Positions 47,344 through 56,716 of a stretch of 64,000 bases of DNA are shown one piece after another. The stretch's first letter is position 1, and the number at the start of each line of letters is the position of its first letter. The notes below the pieces were generated by a model. The model searched no databases and was not told the origin of the DNA. It worked only from the letters and a program-made list of their open reading frames with translations. The translations under genes were made by a program, and so were the position numbers. Source of the stretch: Rummeliibacillus stabekisii (GTDB lineage: Bacteria; Bacillota; Bacilli; Bacillales_A; Planococcaceae); the NCBI RefSeq assembly GCF_007988965.1, contig NZ_BJVD01000009.1, forward strand, positions 46,681-110,680, given 5' to 3'.

Positions 47344-48527
47344 GGTCCGTTTTCTAAAACATTTTTTTCCATAAGTTCTTTTTCATACCGTTCAATTTCT
47401 TCGATTGAATCTGCATACCAGACTCCGGTAAATCTTGATGGTATTTTCCCCTCGAAATAATCTCCATCATAGTAGGCTAATGGGAATAGTACGCCTTTTT
47501 CTACATACTCTTTTATCGCTGTATAGAATGCATCACGTTGATCATTTGATCGGTAAGCTAAAAACTTGTTTACCGGCTTTCCAAGTTGTTCGTGTAGCAA
47601 TAACATGGATGTAGAACCATTCTGTCTAAAGTTCAAGTCGATAGCTTTTACTTGCCCATTCTTTGTTATTACAAGGTCAAACCCCGCTACACCGATAAAC
47701 CCTTTTTCTACGCCACAGTCCATAATTTCTCGACCTGCCTGAATGATTTCTTCCGGTACATTTTCTACTAGCACATTACCACTGTACTTTCCGTTGTCAT
47801 CTGTAATTTGCTTTGATGCACCAATAAATTTTATCCCTAGTTCCTTAGAATAAAGGTATTGGCAGCAATAATTTTCTTCAATATCAAGACACTCTTCGAC
47901 AATAACCATTTTCGCATCTTCACTTTTAAACTTGTGGATGGCCTCGGCTAGCTGATCGTCAGTGTGACAAATCATCACGCCATAGCCCCCTGATGAAGGC
48001 AAGTCTTCACCTTGTTTTAAAATAAGCGGTAGCTTCCATGATTTAAGCTCTTCCTCTAATTGATTTATACAAACAACGTCCCGTTTAGGGACATACTTTT
48101 TTGGAATGATAGCATCAATATTGGCCTTACAGTTCAAATAATTAAACATTTCTGCATCCATCCAATAACACTCTCGATTGATTTCATCTTCATCATATAA
48201 ATAATGGAAAACTATTTTCTTTTTCTCTTGACTCCACTTGTGCAAAATAGCTTCATATTCTTCTTGGTTTCCATATTGATAGGGTTGTTCAGGAATTTCT
48301 ACCCCTACTATTTCGAACAGTTCTTTGATTTTGTCTGTTTGCGTGGCTTTATGAACCAGCGTTGGCAAATTTGAGATAACTAATTCTCTAGCTGTTAAAA
48401 AGTCTAATTGTTCCATATCTTGGGACATCCATGGGTTTTCTTTATATGATGGTCTTGGGCTGTAAACGGCGTCCTCTCCGTAAATTTGCTTCAATGTAAA
48501 GGTTGGTTTCACGACTAGCTGATCCAT
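47334..48527 (-). CDS. ATP-grasp ligase, substrate unknown
   Basis: This 397-residue protein looks like an ATP-grasp enzyme, which joins a carboxylate to an amine or similar through an acyl-phosphate. The ATP-binding lysine and glycine loop appear as LPLILKQGEDLPSSGGYGVMI near residue 175. The metal-binding end is FDLVITKNGQVKAIDLNFRQNGSTSM near 290-315, with Asp and Asn ligands. The KMVIVEECLDIEENYC block gives the hinge acids. No recognisable partner gene is adjacent. It could be a peptide or amino-acid ligase; the substrate cannot be read from sequence. Confidence 0.75.
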   Translation of the reverse strand: MDQLVVKPTFTLKQIYGEDAVYSPRPSYKENPWMSQDMEQLDFLTARELVISNLPTLVHKATQTDKIKELFEIVGVEIPEQPYQYGNQEEYEAILHKWSQEKKKIVFHYLYDEDEINRECYWMDAEMFNYLNCKANIDAIIPKKYVPKRDVVCINQLEEELKSWKLPLILKQGEDLPSSGGYGVMICHTDDQLAEAIHKFKSEDAKMVIVEECLDIEENYCCQYLYSKELGIKFIGASKQITDDNGKYSGNVLVENVPEEIIQAGREIMDCGVEKGFIGVAGFDLVITKNGQVKAIDLNFRQNGSTSMLLLHEQLGKPVNKFLAYRSNDQRDAFYTAIKEYVEKGVLFPLAYYDGDYFEGKIPSRFTGVWYADSIEEIERYEKELMEKNVLENGPED

Positions 48528-48722
48528 ATAATCTTCTCCTTTTCTATAACCATGATATGGCTGTTTTTTTAGTATCTATTGTGTTTCAGTCAGTTGATTG
48601 AATCTTCTTTAGGCAATATAGCTGTATAGCTTTCAAAAATCCCTTACAAGGATGCTATTAATTACCCCTTACTCTCTAACAAGAAACTATATTTCAAAAA
48701 GATAACTAAAATCTAAAAGACC

Positions 48723-48800
48723 TTTACAAATAACTAAAAATAATGTAAATTATCAAATGGCGAACGTTTTATGAATAAATAAAAAATAATATTCGACTTT
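48723..48800 (+). promoter_or_regulatory. guaC promoter with PurR-like boxes
   Basis: TTTACA (48723-48728) and TAAATT (48746-48751) are 17 bases apart. Downstream, AATGGCGAACGTT (48756-48768) and, inverted, AATATTCGACTTT (48788-48800) each match 10 of 13 positions of the PurR box AWWWCCGAACWWT. GuaC is in the PurR regulon of B. subtilis. The 19-base gap between boxes is slightly longer than usual and the matches are imperfect. Confidence 0.4.
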
Positions 48801-48814
48801 AGGGGTGTTCCTTT

Positions 48815-49798
48815 ATGGATAATGTATTTGATTACGAAGATATTCAGTTGATTCCTGCAAAATGTATTGTGAATAGTCGATCAGAATGTGATACAAGTGT
48901 GACACTTGGCGGACATACTTTTAAACTTCCAGTGGTCCCTGCAAATATGCAAACAATTATTGATGAAAAGGTAGCAATCCAGTTAGCTGAAAATGGCTAT
49001 TTCTATATCATGCATCGTTTTAATCCGGAACAACGCGCAGACTTTATCAAAGGTATGCATGCACGCGGTTTAATCGCATCTATCAGCGTTGGTGTTAAAT
49101 CGGAAGAATATGACTTTATTGAGACATTAGAAAAAGACGGGCTAACACCTGAATTCATTACTATTGATATTGCTCATGGACATTCCAATGCAGTCATTAA
49201 CATGATCCAGCATATTAAAAAACATCTCCCTCAATCATTTGTCATTGCAGGTAATGTTGGAACACCAGAAGCAGTTAGAGAATTAGAAAATGCTGGTGCA
49301 GATGCAACAAAAGTAGGCATTGGACCAGGTAAGGTATGTATTACTAAGATTAAAACTGGCTTTGGCACAGGCGGTTGGCAATTAGCTGCACTTCGCTGGT
49401 GTTCTAAAGCTGCTACTAAACCAATTATTGCTGATGGTGGCATTCGCACACACGGTGATATTGCTAAATCTGTACGTTTTGGCGCTTCTATGGTGATGAT
49501 TGGCTCTCTATTCGCTGGTCATGAAGAATCACCTGGCGAAACAATCGAAATAAACGGCAAACTATATAAAGAATACTTTGGCTCTGCATCTGAATTCCAA
49601 AAAGGGGAACGTAAAAATGTAGAAGGCAAAAAATTGCATGTTGAACATAAAGGGCATTTAAAAGACACCCTAATTGAAATGGAACAAGATTTACAGTCAT
49701 CTATTTCATATGCAGGCGGTACAAAACTAGACGCAATTCGCAATGTTGATTATGTAATTGTAAAAAATTCAATATTCAACGGAGATAAAACATATTAA
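48815..49798 (+). CDS. guaC: GMP reductase
   Basis: GuaC deaminates GMP to IMP with NADPH, returning guanine nucleotides to the adenine branch. The protein (327 residues) is nearly collinear with B. subtilis Gua[21 protein letters not shown] at the N-terminus, the catalytic-loop [19 protein letters not shown] with its Cys near 174, and [15 protein letters not shown]. No CBS domains are present, which separates it from IMP dehydrogenase. It is monocistronic with its own terminator and fits with the guanine deaminase further on. Confidence 0.97.
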   Translation: MDNVFDYEDIQLIPAKCIVNSRSECDTSVTLGGHTFKLPVVPANMQTIIDEKVAIQLAENGYFYIMHRFNPEQRADFIKGMHARGLIASISVGVKSEEYDFIETLEKDGLTPEFITIDIAHGHSNAVINMIQHIKKHLPQSFVIAGNVGTPEAVRELENAGADATKVGIGPGKVCITKIKTGFGTGGWQLAALRWCSKAATKPIIADGGIRTHGDIAKSVRFGASMVMIGSLFAGHEESPGETIEINGKLYKEYFGSASEFQKGERKNVEGKKLHVEHKGHLKDTLIEMEQDLQSSISYAGGTKLDAIRNVDYVIVKNSIFNGDKTY

Positions 49799-49831
49799 TT
49801 TTCTTTATCAGACAAATAAAAAAGCCCTCTA

Positions 49832-49868
49832 CGTCATGCCATATGCTGATCGTAGAGGTTTTTTTCTA
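49832..49868 (+). terminator. Intrinsic terminator after guaC
   Basis: CCTCTACG and CGTAGAGG pair across a 17-base loop and are followed by TTTTTTTC, 33 bases after the guaC stop. Confidence 0.88.
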
Positions 49869-50203
49869 CCCATTATTAAAAATATTTACTATTATCCGAT
49901 AAATATTTTGGAAAACTATCACTATACGATTCTTTATGTGATAAAATTAGCTCGCAATTAAGGTAAAAGACACTCATATGCACTATGTACATAACAGAAT
50001 AAGGTAAATAAAGGATCTAAAATCCACATGGCATAGGCTTTTAACCTTTTCTAAAAACATGAGTGAACCCAAAAGTCTTGATAGGAATCAGCACCCTTAA
50101 AGTAATTTGGTTAATGAATGCTCAGCGGACTTCCAACGAGTAAAGTAGTCACTAAACTTTCTTGCAGCATATCAAAGTTTTAGTATAAGAGAGGTAAACG
50201 CGA
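49869..50203 (+). other. Unexplained 335-bp leader upstream of the chemoreceptor gene
   Basis: No coding region is seen. CACTCAT (49971-49977) and ATGAGTG (50059-50065) are complementary and bracket about 80 bases that contain a GGAT-CTAAA-ATCC hairpin and AAGGT/ACCTT complementarity. This could be a structured leader RNA, but it does not match a riboswitch class I know. No convincing sigma-D promoter was found. Confidence 0.3.
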
Positions 50204-52165
50204 GTGAAAAAATTATTTAACTGGAGTCTGCGTTCTAAGTTAATTGGAGCTTTTTCAATTTTCTTGATTATTCCTTCGTTGCTGATGGCTACGATTTCTT
50301 ACAGTAGCACAAAATCACAAATTAAGCAGGAACAACTGAATAGCGCTAATTCTACTATTAAATTGTTGAATACAAATATAACGAATACTATTCAACCTAA
50401 AATCCATGATGCAACTTATTTATCTAAACACATTTCTAAAGGTTTAATCGATTCTTCAAAGGATTCAGAGCTTCGAAAGATATTAAATCAATATATTAAC
50501 GAACATCCTGAGACAGCAATGGCTTATGTAGGTACAGAAAAAGGCGAAATGATCCGTATGCCTTATGCTACATATCCGAAAGACTATGACCCACGAGAGC
50601 GTCCTTGGTACCAAGAAGCAAAGGATAAGTCAGGAGATGTGGCAATTACGGAGCCCTACACTTCAACTTCAACTGGCGAGTACGTGGTAACTATTACAAA
50701 AACATTAGCAGACGGATCAGGCGTCATAGGCATTGATATTAAAATCGATGCTTTAAGAGACATTTCAAACCAAGTGAAAATTGGAAAGCTAGGTTTTATT
50801 TCTTTATTAAGTGATGGTGGAAAGTATATTGCAGATCCGAAGGCAGATAGTGGATCAGCTCCTAAAGAAACTTATATGAAGGAAGTATTAAATAAAGCAA
50901 AAGGTCAGACAGAGACAGAAGAACACAATATCATCTACCTCACAAATAATGAAACAGGTTGGAAAGTTGTCGGCACCACATTCAAATCAGAGGCAGATAA
51001 AGCGGCAGCATCTACACTTTACTTAGATATTATAGTAGAAATTATATTCTTATTATTAGGTGCATTTGCCATTTGGTATATTGTTCGGTCTATTATAAAG
51101 CCAATCAATCGTTTAAAAGAAAGTGCCTCTAAAATGGGGAAAGGCGATTTATCAGAGGAGATTATCATTACTTCTACGGATGAGATTGGACAGCTTTCTA
51201 GCTCATTCAATGATATGAAGAATAATCTTGCCACTCTTATTCAAAAAGTAGGATCAAGCACAACGCTTGTCCGCACATCATCAGAAGAATTATCGGCAAG
51301 TGCTAGCCAAAATATCGCTGCTTCAGAACAGATTGCCTCTGCCATGCAGCAAGTAACTATCAATACAGAAAATCAGACAACTGGCATTGAGCAAAACGCT
51401 ACTGCTGTTGAAGAAATCTCTCATGGCATCAGCCATATTACAGAAAGCATTAATGAAGTAGCTGTTTTATCTTCACAAGCGACAGAACAAGCAGAAACAG
51501 GCGAAGAATCCATCCAGCATACAGTGAATCAAATGGATTCAATCCATCATTCTGTATCTGCTACGGATATAAAAATAAAGTCACTATATGATCGTACTAA
51601 GGAGATTGGTGCAATCTTAGATATCATAGGCGATATTGCTGGTCAAACTAACTTGCTTGCATTAAACGCATCGATTGAAGCCGCACGCGCAGGTGAACAT
51701 GGCAAGGGCTTTGCTGTAGTGGCAGAAGAGGTACGCAAGCTTGCAGAAAGCTCACAACAGTCTGCATCACAGATCGCAAATCTTATCCACGCGGTACAGC
51801 AAGATTCATCAGAAGCTGTAAAAAATATGGCTTCGACTCTAGAAAACGTTCAAGAAGGATTAAGCATTTCCAAACAGACAGCAATGCAATTTGAAGCTAT
51901 TATTTCAAGCATGCAAGAAATTACACCAAAAATTGAAAATGTCTCGGCTACTACAGAGCAAATTTCTGCCTCTATTCAAGAAGTATCGGCTACTGCTATT
52001 ACATTAAATGATCATGCAAAAGACAATGCAGCAGCATCTGAAGAGGTAGCAGCTTCAACAGAAGAGACGCTTACTTCAATGGAAGTAATGGAAGAAAACG
52101 CAAATCAACTTCTCAATTTGTGTGAAGAGTTACAAAACATGATTGGTGAATTTAAAACAAATTAA
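50204..52165 (+). CDS. Methyl-accepting chemotaxis protein with dCache domain
   Basis: This 653-residue receptor signals to CheA. A transmembrane helix at about 14-34 is followed by an extracellular dCache_1 domain (about 40-275) with the ligand motif [12 protein letters not shown] ... ITEPYTS, seen in amino-acid and small-metabolite sensors. A second helix (about 278-300), a HAMP domain ([20 protein letters not shown]) and a long coiled coil with the signalling hairpin [24 protein letters not shown] region follow. The start is GTG with GAGAGGT upstream. It is monocistronic. The ligand is not known. Confidence 0.93.
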   Translation: MKKLFNWSLRSKLIGAFSIFLIIPSLLMATISYSSTKSQIKQEQLNSANSTIKLLNTNITNTIQPKIHDATYLSKHISKGLIDSSKDSELRKILNQYINEHPETAMAYVGTEKGEMIRMPYATYPKDYDPRERPWYQEAKDKSGDVAITEPYTSTSTGEYVVTITKTLADGSGVIGIDIKIDALRDISNQVKIGKLGFISLLSDGGKYIADPKADSGSAPKETYMKEVLNKAKGQTETEEHNIIYLTNNETGWKVVGTTFKSEADKAAASTLYLDIIVEIIFLLLGAFAIWYIVRSIIKPINRLKESASKMGKGDLSEEIIITSTDEIGQLSSSFNDMKNNLATLIQKVGSSTTLVRTSSEELSASASQNIAASEQIASAMQQVTINTENQTTGIEQNATAVEEISHGISHITESINEVAVLSSQATEQAETGEESIQHTVNQMDSIHHSVSATDIKIKSLYDRTKEIGAILDIIGDIAGQTNLLALNASIEAARAGEHGKGFAVVAEEVRKLAESSQQSASQIANLIHAVQQDSSEAVKNMASTLENVQEGLSISKQTAMQFEAIISSMQEITPKIENVSATTEQISASIQEVSATAITLNDHAKDNAAASEEVAASTEETLTSMEVMEENANQLLNLCEELQNMIGEFKTN

Positions 52166-52170
52166 GAGAT

Positions 52171-52208
52171 ACTTCCTTTATAGAACAATCTATAGAGGAG
52201 GTTTTTAT
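52171..52208 (+). terminator. Intrinsic terminator after the chemoreceptor gene
   Basis: ACTTCCTTTATAGA and TCTATAGAGGAGGT pair over 14 positions (two GU) with loop ACAA, followed by TTTTATTC, starting five bases after the stop codon. Confidence 0.88.
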
Positions 52209-52274
52209 TCTATCACTTCCCCTTCATATGAATGGGTCATGCTGCATAAAGTGAATTAAAAAGGTGGGATTGAT

Positions 52275-53339
52275 ATGAATAATGACTTGCATTTTATACG
52301 TTACTTTTTGCCGCCGACAGCTGCTATTTTAGAATTAGAAACAGGTCCTGTTATTTTGCATGCCGATGTAGACGGTGACTCAATTGAAGAGCTGATTAGC
52401 GCCTATAGCTATAGGGGCAACACGTTTCTTCTTATGCTAAAGCAAATAAATTTCCAGTGGCAGCCGCTCGTCCACCTCAAAATAGAACAGCACCATATTG
52501 CAGGGTTATATGCAGTAAAAAAGAAGGAAAGCACTAAAAAGGATTTAGTCATTGAATGGAAAATAAACAACCTTCCTCCTTACTTAGATACACTAACGTG
52601 GACGTCTAATGGATTCCAGCGGCAGACAACCCCATCTCAACAACTCATCATTACGAAAGCTTATGGAGATGTTACGGGAGATGGATTAATAGATACCGTC
52701 TACCTCACAGGTGAAAAGCAACCTGATAGCCCTCTTTGGCAGAACCTAGAGATACAGATTATGAATCACTCGCAAGGCATTCCTGTTAACATATCACTTA
52801 ATGATATGAAAGGTTATAACCCAACCATTTTTCTCGGTGACTTTACTGGGGACAAAGCTCAAGATATCCTTGTAACCGTAGATTCTGGTGGGAGCGGTGG
52901 AATTATTTTCACGAAAATCTTTTCTTATCAAAATGGAGTATTTAAAAAAATATTCGACGATGAACGCTTTAATAACAAATCAAGTTATAAAGTAACATAT
53001 GAAGACGGCTTTAAAGTGCGCGTTACAAGCTCAGCACCGCCCAAACAGTATAAAATCGATCTTACTTATAAAGGAAAATCCTATCTTTCAGAAATATACA
53101 AGCCAAATGGCCAATTAAAAGAACCGATTGAAGGTTGGGTGGATCCAATAAGCGGCCTATACCCAATCGATTTTGACCGTGATAGTGTCTATAGTCTCTT
53201 GGCATTCCAAAGCATTGCAGGCAGGTATCACGCTGACCGTTTAGGCTATGTTCAAAGTACATTAGAGTGGGATGGTGAACAGTTTGTAGTTGTAAGACAA
53301 AATGTCTCTATAGAAGGTCGAGAAGGAAAGCGCCAATAA
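52275..53339 (+). CDS. FG-GAP/VCBS-like repeat protein, function unknown
   Basis: This 354-residue protein has at least three calcium-loop-like repeats: HADVDGDSIEELI near residue 30, YGDVTGDGLIDTVY near 135 and LGDFTGDKAQDILV near 195, as in FG-GAP/VCBS beta-propeller blades. No signal peptide or membrane anchor is visible, unlike most such proteins. AAGGTGGGAT precedes the ATG. A short basic reading frame follows after 23 bases and then a terminator. Its role is not known; binding of a protein or polysaccharide is inferred only. Confidence 0.72.
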   Translation: MNNDLHFIRYFLPPTAAILELETGPVILHADVDGDSIEELISAYSYRGNTFLLMLKQINFQWQPLVHLKIEQHHIAGLYAVKKKESTKKDLVIEWKINNLPPYLDTLTWTSNGFQRQTTPSQQLIITKAYGDVTGDGLIDTVYLTGEKQPDSPLWQNLEIQIMNHSQGIPVNISLNDMKGYNPTIFLGDFTGDKAQDILVTVDSGGSGGIIFTKIFSYQNGVFKKIFDDERFNNKSSYKVTYEDGFKVRVTSSAPPKQYKIDLTYKGKSYLSEIYKPNGQLKEPIEGWVDPISGLYPIDFDRDSVYSLLAFQSIAGRYHADRLGYVQSTLEWDGEQFVVVRQNVSIEGREGKRQ

Positions 53340-53362
53340 ACTATTAGGACAGGAGAGAAATT

Positions 53363-53518
53363 TTGCAAAATATCTTGCCAAAACATTCCTCTTTGAAAAT
53401 AGTCTTACGAAAAAGGCAAAAACAAATGTGTAGGCAAAAAAGAGAGACAATGAAAAAAGGTACTAGAAAAACAGGTATCGAGCCTACACTTCTTCCCGCT
53501 CACCAACAGCAAAAATAG
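53363..53518 (+). CDS. Possible small basic protein, 51 codons
   Basis: A frame starting at TTG (53363) has ACAGGAGAG five bases upstream and lies between the FG-GAP-like gene and a terminator, as a second cistron would. The product is rich in Lys, Arg and Gln (for example LRKRQKQMCRQKRETMKKG). No family is recognised and the TTG start is uncertain. Chance cannot be ruled out. Confidence 0.3.
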   Translation: MQNILPKHSSLKIVLRKRQKQMCRQKRETMKKGTRKTGIEPTLLPAHQQQK

Positions 53519-53529
53519 TAGACTATGAG

Positions 53530-53565
53530 GCAGAGTGGCAAACACCACTTTGCTTTTTCTTTTCT
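53530..53565 (+). terminator. Intrinsic terminator of the FG-GAP-like operon
   Basis: GCAGAGTG-GCAAACAC-CACTTTGC forms an eight-base stem (one GU pair) followed by TTTTTCTTTTCTT. Confidence 0.8.
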
Positions 53566-53618
53566 TCTCTGCCTATACATTCCGTTGTATTTAAAATATA
53601 GTAGAAGCGGGTGATAAA

Positions 53619-54380
53619 ATGAATACAAAAATATACATGAACAACGAAAACTTAATTGCAGGCATTTCTTTAAAAGATGCAAGTATGCCCGAAGACGGCA
53701 ATATGGCACTCCATAGTTGCACTGATCCTTCTTTGATTTTACAAAATCGAAGCTTGTTGGCAGCATCTATCGGTTGCGATCTTAATCAATTTGTTTGTGC
53801 CAATCAAACACATAGCCCAAACTTTTATAAAGTCACTCGAGACGATGTGGGTCGTGGAGCAAAAGCAAAAGAAACAGCTATTGAGAACACTGATGCACTA
53901 TATACATTTGAACCAAATATAGTGCTGTGCACCTTTACTGCTGATTGTGTCCCCGTGATACTTTATGATCATTCTACAGGCCTGGTTGGCGTTATCCATT
54001 CTGGCTGGCAAGGGACGATTAAAGAAATTACTCTGAAAATGATTGACTATTTGAAAAAGAATGAAACGTGTGATCCTAAAAATCTGTATATTCATATTGG
54101 CACAGCTATTAGCCAAGATAAATTTGAAGTGGATCAAGATGTATATGATCAATTCAAAAATCTGAGCTATGCAGATGAGTATATGTATTTTAATGAAAAA
54201 ACAAATAAGTATCATATCTCTAACCAGCAAACCGTTAAAAGGCAATGCGAGCTTGCGGGTGTACCAAGCGCTCACATTACCATAGATGAAACATGTACGT
54301 ATATTAATAATGAAGGCTTTTCATATCGTGAGGATAAAAAAGCAGGTCGCCATCTAACATTTGTGATGAAAAAGCAGTAA
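53619..54380 (+). CDS. pgeF: Peptidoglycan editing factor/laccase-domain protein (PgeF, YlmD family)
   Basis: Members of this family have been reported as purine nucleoside phosphorylase/adenosine deaminase enzymes and, in Escherichia coli, as PgeF, which removes misincorporated residues from peptidoglycan precursors. The three metal-site motifs are intact in this 253-residue protein: NQTHS (His near 67), FTADCVPV (Cys near 108) and IHSGWQGT (His near 126). The last is a variant of the usual HAGWRG. It lies just upstream of a peptidoglycan endopeptidase gene, an apt neighbour. Bacillales usually have another copy near the division genes. Confidence 0.88.
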   Translation: MNTKIYMNNENLIAGISLKDASMPEDGNMALHSCTDPSLILQNRSLLAASIGCDLNQFVCANQTHSPNFYKVTRDDVGRGAKAKETAIENTDALYTFEPNIVLCTFTADCVPVILYDHSTGLVGVIHSGWQGTIKEITLKMIDYLKKNETCDPKNLYIHIGTAISQDKFEVDQDVYDQFKNLSYADEYMYFNEKTNKYHISNQQTVKRQCELAGVPSAHITIDETCTYINNEGFSYREDKKAGRHLTFVMKKQ

Positions 54381-54442
54381 CTGATTGTACTTCCCTCCCT
54401 CTCTGCATATACTCTAAGACCATGCAAAAAGGGAGGACCCAT

Positions 54443-55636
54443 ATGTATATATATCCACGATTTGGCCATTCACTTTGGTATTATAGCCAACTATTTGATG
54501 TACCTCTTGCTCTTATAATTGATTCCAACCCTCGCCTTGAAACAAATGATTTAGGCGATAATGAAAGATTACAAATACCTGGATTCACTTTAAATCACTA
54601 TATAGCCAAGCAGGAGGAAACCTTAAAACAAGTTGCTAGGAAATTCACAATTCCCTGTGAAGCTATTCTTTGTGTAAATCTAGACTTACATGAAAATACC
54701 TCATTAACTGTGGGCCAAAAAATTGCACTCCCCCAAAAAGTGACTTGGCGAACTATACGCGATAAAGACCACTACGATTCAGCCAAAATGAGGAAGGATC
54801 TTCAAGCACTGTTTCAAATTTATCCTTTTCTAAAGCAACAAACAATTGGCTATTCTGTATTAAATGATCCATTAAAAGAAATTCAAATTGGGAAAGGCCC
54901 TAAAAAGGTTCACTTCAATGCATCTTTCCATGGCAATGAGTGGATTACCACTGTATTTCTTTTGTCTTTTTTAGACGATTATCTTTTAGCCTTAATGAAT
55001 AAAACAGATTTGAGAGAGACAAACCCCCTCACTCTTTATATGCAAACAACTCTTTCCATTGTGCCGATGGTCAATCCTGACGGAGTCAATCTGGTATTAA
55101 ACGGCCCTCCGGATGATCAAGAATGGGGAAAATATCTGCTTGCTTTAAATAATGAATCAACTGATTTTACTGGATGGAAAGCTAATATAAACGGTGTTGA
55201 TTTAAACGATCAATTCCCCGCCAATTGGGAAATTGAAAAATCCAGAGCCCCTCAACTGCCAGGTCCCCGAGACTATGGTGGTGAACTTCCGCTAACAGAA
55301 CCCGAATCTATTGCTATCGCTGTGTTGACTAAACAGCGAGACTTTGATCGTGTACTGGCATTCCACACACAAGGTAAGGAAATCTATTGGGGTTATCATC
55401 ATTGTGAACCCAAAGAATCAAAAACCATCGTGAAAGAACTCTGTAAAGTCAGCGGGTACAAGGCTGTCAGAAATGTAAATAGCGATGCGGGCTATAAAGA
55501 TTGGTATATACAAGAATGGCGAAGGCCTGGTTTTACTGTGGAACTTGGCTATGGTACAAACCCGCTACCTATTGAACAATTCAGCTATATTTATAAAAGG
55601 GCAATGGGTATTTGCTTAGCAGCTTTATATATGTAG
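54443..55636 (+). CDS. LysM-M14 gamma-D-glutamyl-L-diamino acid endopeptidase
   Basis: This 397-residue enzyme cuts the bond between D-Glu and the diamino acid in peptidoglycan stems. Two LysM domains occupy about residues 1-95 (YPRFGHSLWYYSQLFDVPLALIIDSN and HYIAKQEETLKQVARKF...). The M14 domain follows with zinc ligands in FHGNEW (His/Glu near 162-165) and FHTQGKEIYWG (His near 307), and the catalytic Glu in TVELGYGTNP (near 367). Length and layout match endopeptidase I of Lysinibacillus sphaericus. No signal peptide is seen, as in that enzyme, which acts during sporulation. I chose the ATG at 54443, after GGGAGG. Confidence 0.92.
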   Translation: MYIYPRFGHSLWYYSQLFDVPLALIIDSNPRLETNDLGDNERLQIPGFTLNHYIAKQEETLKQVARKFTIPCEAILCVNLDLHENTSLTVGQKIALPQKVTWRTIRDKDHYDSAKMRKDLQALFQIYPFLKQQTIGYSVLNDPLKEIQIGKGPKKVHFNASFHGNEWITTVFLLSFLDDYLLALMNKTDLRETNPLTLYMQTTLSIVPMVNPDGVNLVLNGPPDDQEWGKYLLALNNESTDFTGWKANINGVDLNDQFPANWEIEKSRAPQLPGPRDYGGELPLTEPESIAIAVLTKQRDFDRVLAFHTQGKEIYWGYHHCEPKESKTIVKELCKVSGYKAVRNVNSDAGYKDWYIQEWRRPGFTVELGYGTNPLPIEQFSYIYKRAMGICLAALYM

Positions 55637-55639
55637 ATA

Positions 55640-55683
55640 AAAGAAGTCAGCTATCGCCTCCACGGCGTATAACTGACTTCTTC
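55640..55683 (-). terminator. Bidirectional terminator between endopeptidase and Rieske genes
   Basis: AGAAGTCAG and CTGACTTCT pair, with an inner CGCC/GGCG stem. On the minus strand the hairpin is followed by TTTTATCT, three bases after the Rieske gene stop; on the plus strand it follows the peptidase gene. Confidence 0.7.
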
Positions 55684-55685
55684 CC

Positions 55686-56702
55686 TTAATGTAAAACCTT
55701 TTTTCTATTGTTTCGTTTTTCATCGATGAGGGCAATCGTCCCGTTCTCTACACCAAGCTCTTGTAGCCATCTGCGATAAGCAATAGTTAAGGCATCTGAT
55801 TTAAGATGCATTTCCGCTTGTAAATCTAATGGTAGGAGTTCAGGCTTTTGGCTTTCTACGATATCCAAATCCTGAGCAAAGATTAAATCTTGAAATTCTA
55901 CAAAAGATGCATCTGGTTGATCTAAATCATAGTTTCTTGTTAAAAGCATAAAGGCTTTAGTTTTTTCATGATCTTCTTGATTTACACAAACGAGAATCGT
56001 TAATTCATCCTCTGATTCTTTTGATGTTTTTGTAAACCGTGCAGTAGTTGGATTTAAAATCTCATAAACATAGTCAGTATAACCGCCCTTTGAACGTCCA
56101 TCAGGATTAGGTTGATATACTGGTATTTTACTCGTAATAAATCGATTGTCTTCAAAAGAAACGGTATAATTATCAACTTCAGCATGGTCTTCGTCTCCAA
56201 GCATGCCGCCATGAACGAACATAAGGTGAGACACATCTAAGAAGTTTTCAATAATTCGAGGCGCGTTTGCATTTACATCATATGGCCCGCAGATGACTGT
56301 CTTATATTCCTCACGACTATAATCAAGGTAAGGAATCATCGGAGCAGGCTCTTCACCTAAGCATACCCATATCAAACCATACTGTTCTTGGCAATGGTAC
56401 ACTGTAGCCTTAGCCTTGCTAGGAATTGCCTTCCCGCATGGTAACGCAGGAATTTTTGTACAATCGCCATGGCTGTTATATTCCCATGCGTGATAAGGAC
56501 AAACAATATTCCCATCTTTTACTTTTCCAAGAGACAGCGCTGCCCCGCGGTGAATGCATAAATCTTTAAATGCATGCACTCCTTCTTCGTTACGGAAGAC
56601 AACGACGCGTTCACCTAGTACAAAAACCTGCTTTGGCGCATCTTCCACTTCATTTGCAATACATACAGGATGCCATTCATTCCATAGATAATCTTGACGC
56701 AT
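55686..56702 (-). CDS. Rieske non-haem iron oxygenase, alpha subunit type
   Basis: This 338-residue oxygenase binds a Rieske [2Fe-2S] cluster through CIHRGAAL (near 48-50) and CPYHAWEY (near 68-71). The catalytic mononuclear iron site is seen in the segment RIIENFLDVSHLMFVHGG, with two His and the bridging Asp. C-terminal sequence resembles the VanA/PaO branch, monooxygenases that demethylate or hydroxylate rings. I chose the ATG at 56702; a GTG five codons upstream is the Shine-Dalgarno region. The start lies just after the stop of the purine permease gene, so they are one operon. No reductase gene is adjacent. Purine or methylxanthine oxidation is my inference. Confidence 0.87.
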   Translation of the reverse strand: MRQDYLWNEWHPVCIANEVEDAPKQVFVLGERVVVFRNEEGVHAFKDLCIHRGAALSLGKVKDGNIVCPYHAWEYNSHGDCTKIPALPCGKAIPSKAKATVYHCQEQYGLIWVCLGEEPAPMIPYLDYSREEYKTVICGPYDVNANAPRIIENFLDVSHLMFVHGGMLGDEDHAEVDNYTVSFEDNRFITSKIPVYQPNPDGRSKGGYTDYVYEILNPTTARFTKTSKESEDELTILVCVNQEDHEKTKAFMLLTRNYDLDQPDASFVEFQDLIFAQDLDIVESQKPELLPLDLQAEMHLKSDALTIAYRRWLQELGVENGTIALIDEKRNNRKKVLH

Positions 56703-56716
56703 CTTCAATTCCCCCA

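Noticed and set aside
53500..53766. Minus-strand frame of 88 codons
   Set aside because: It spans the terminator at 53530-53565 and the start of pgeF; no start signal.
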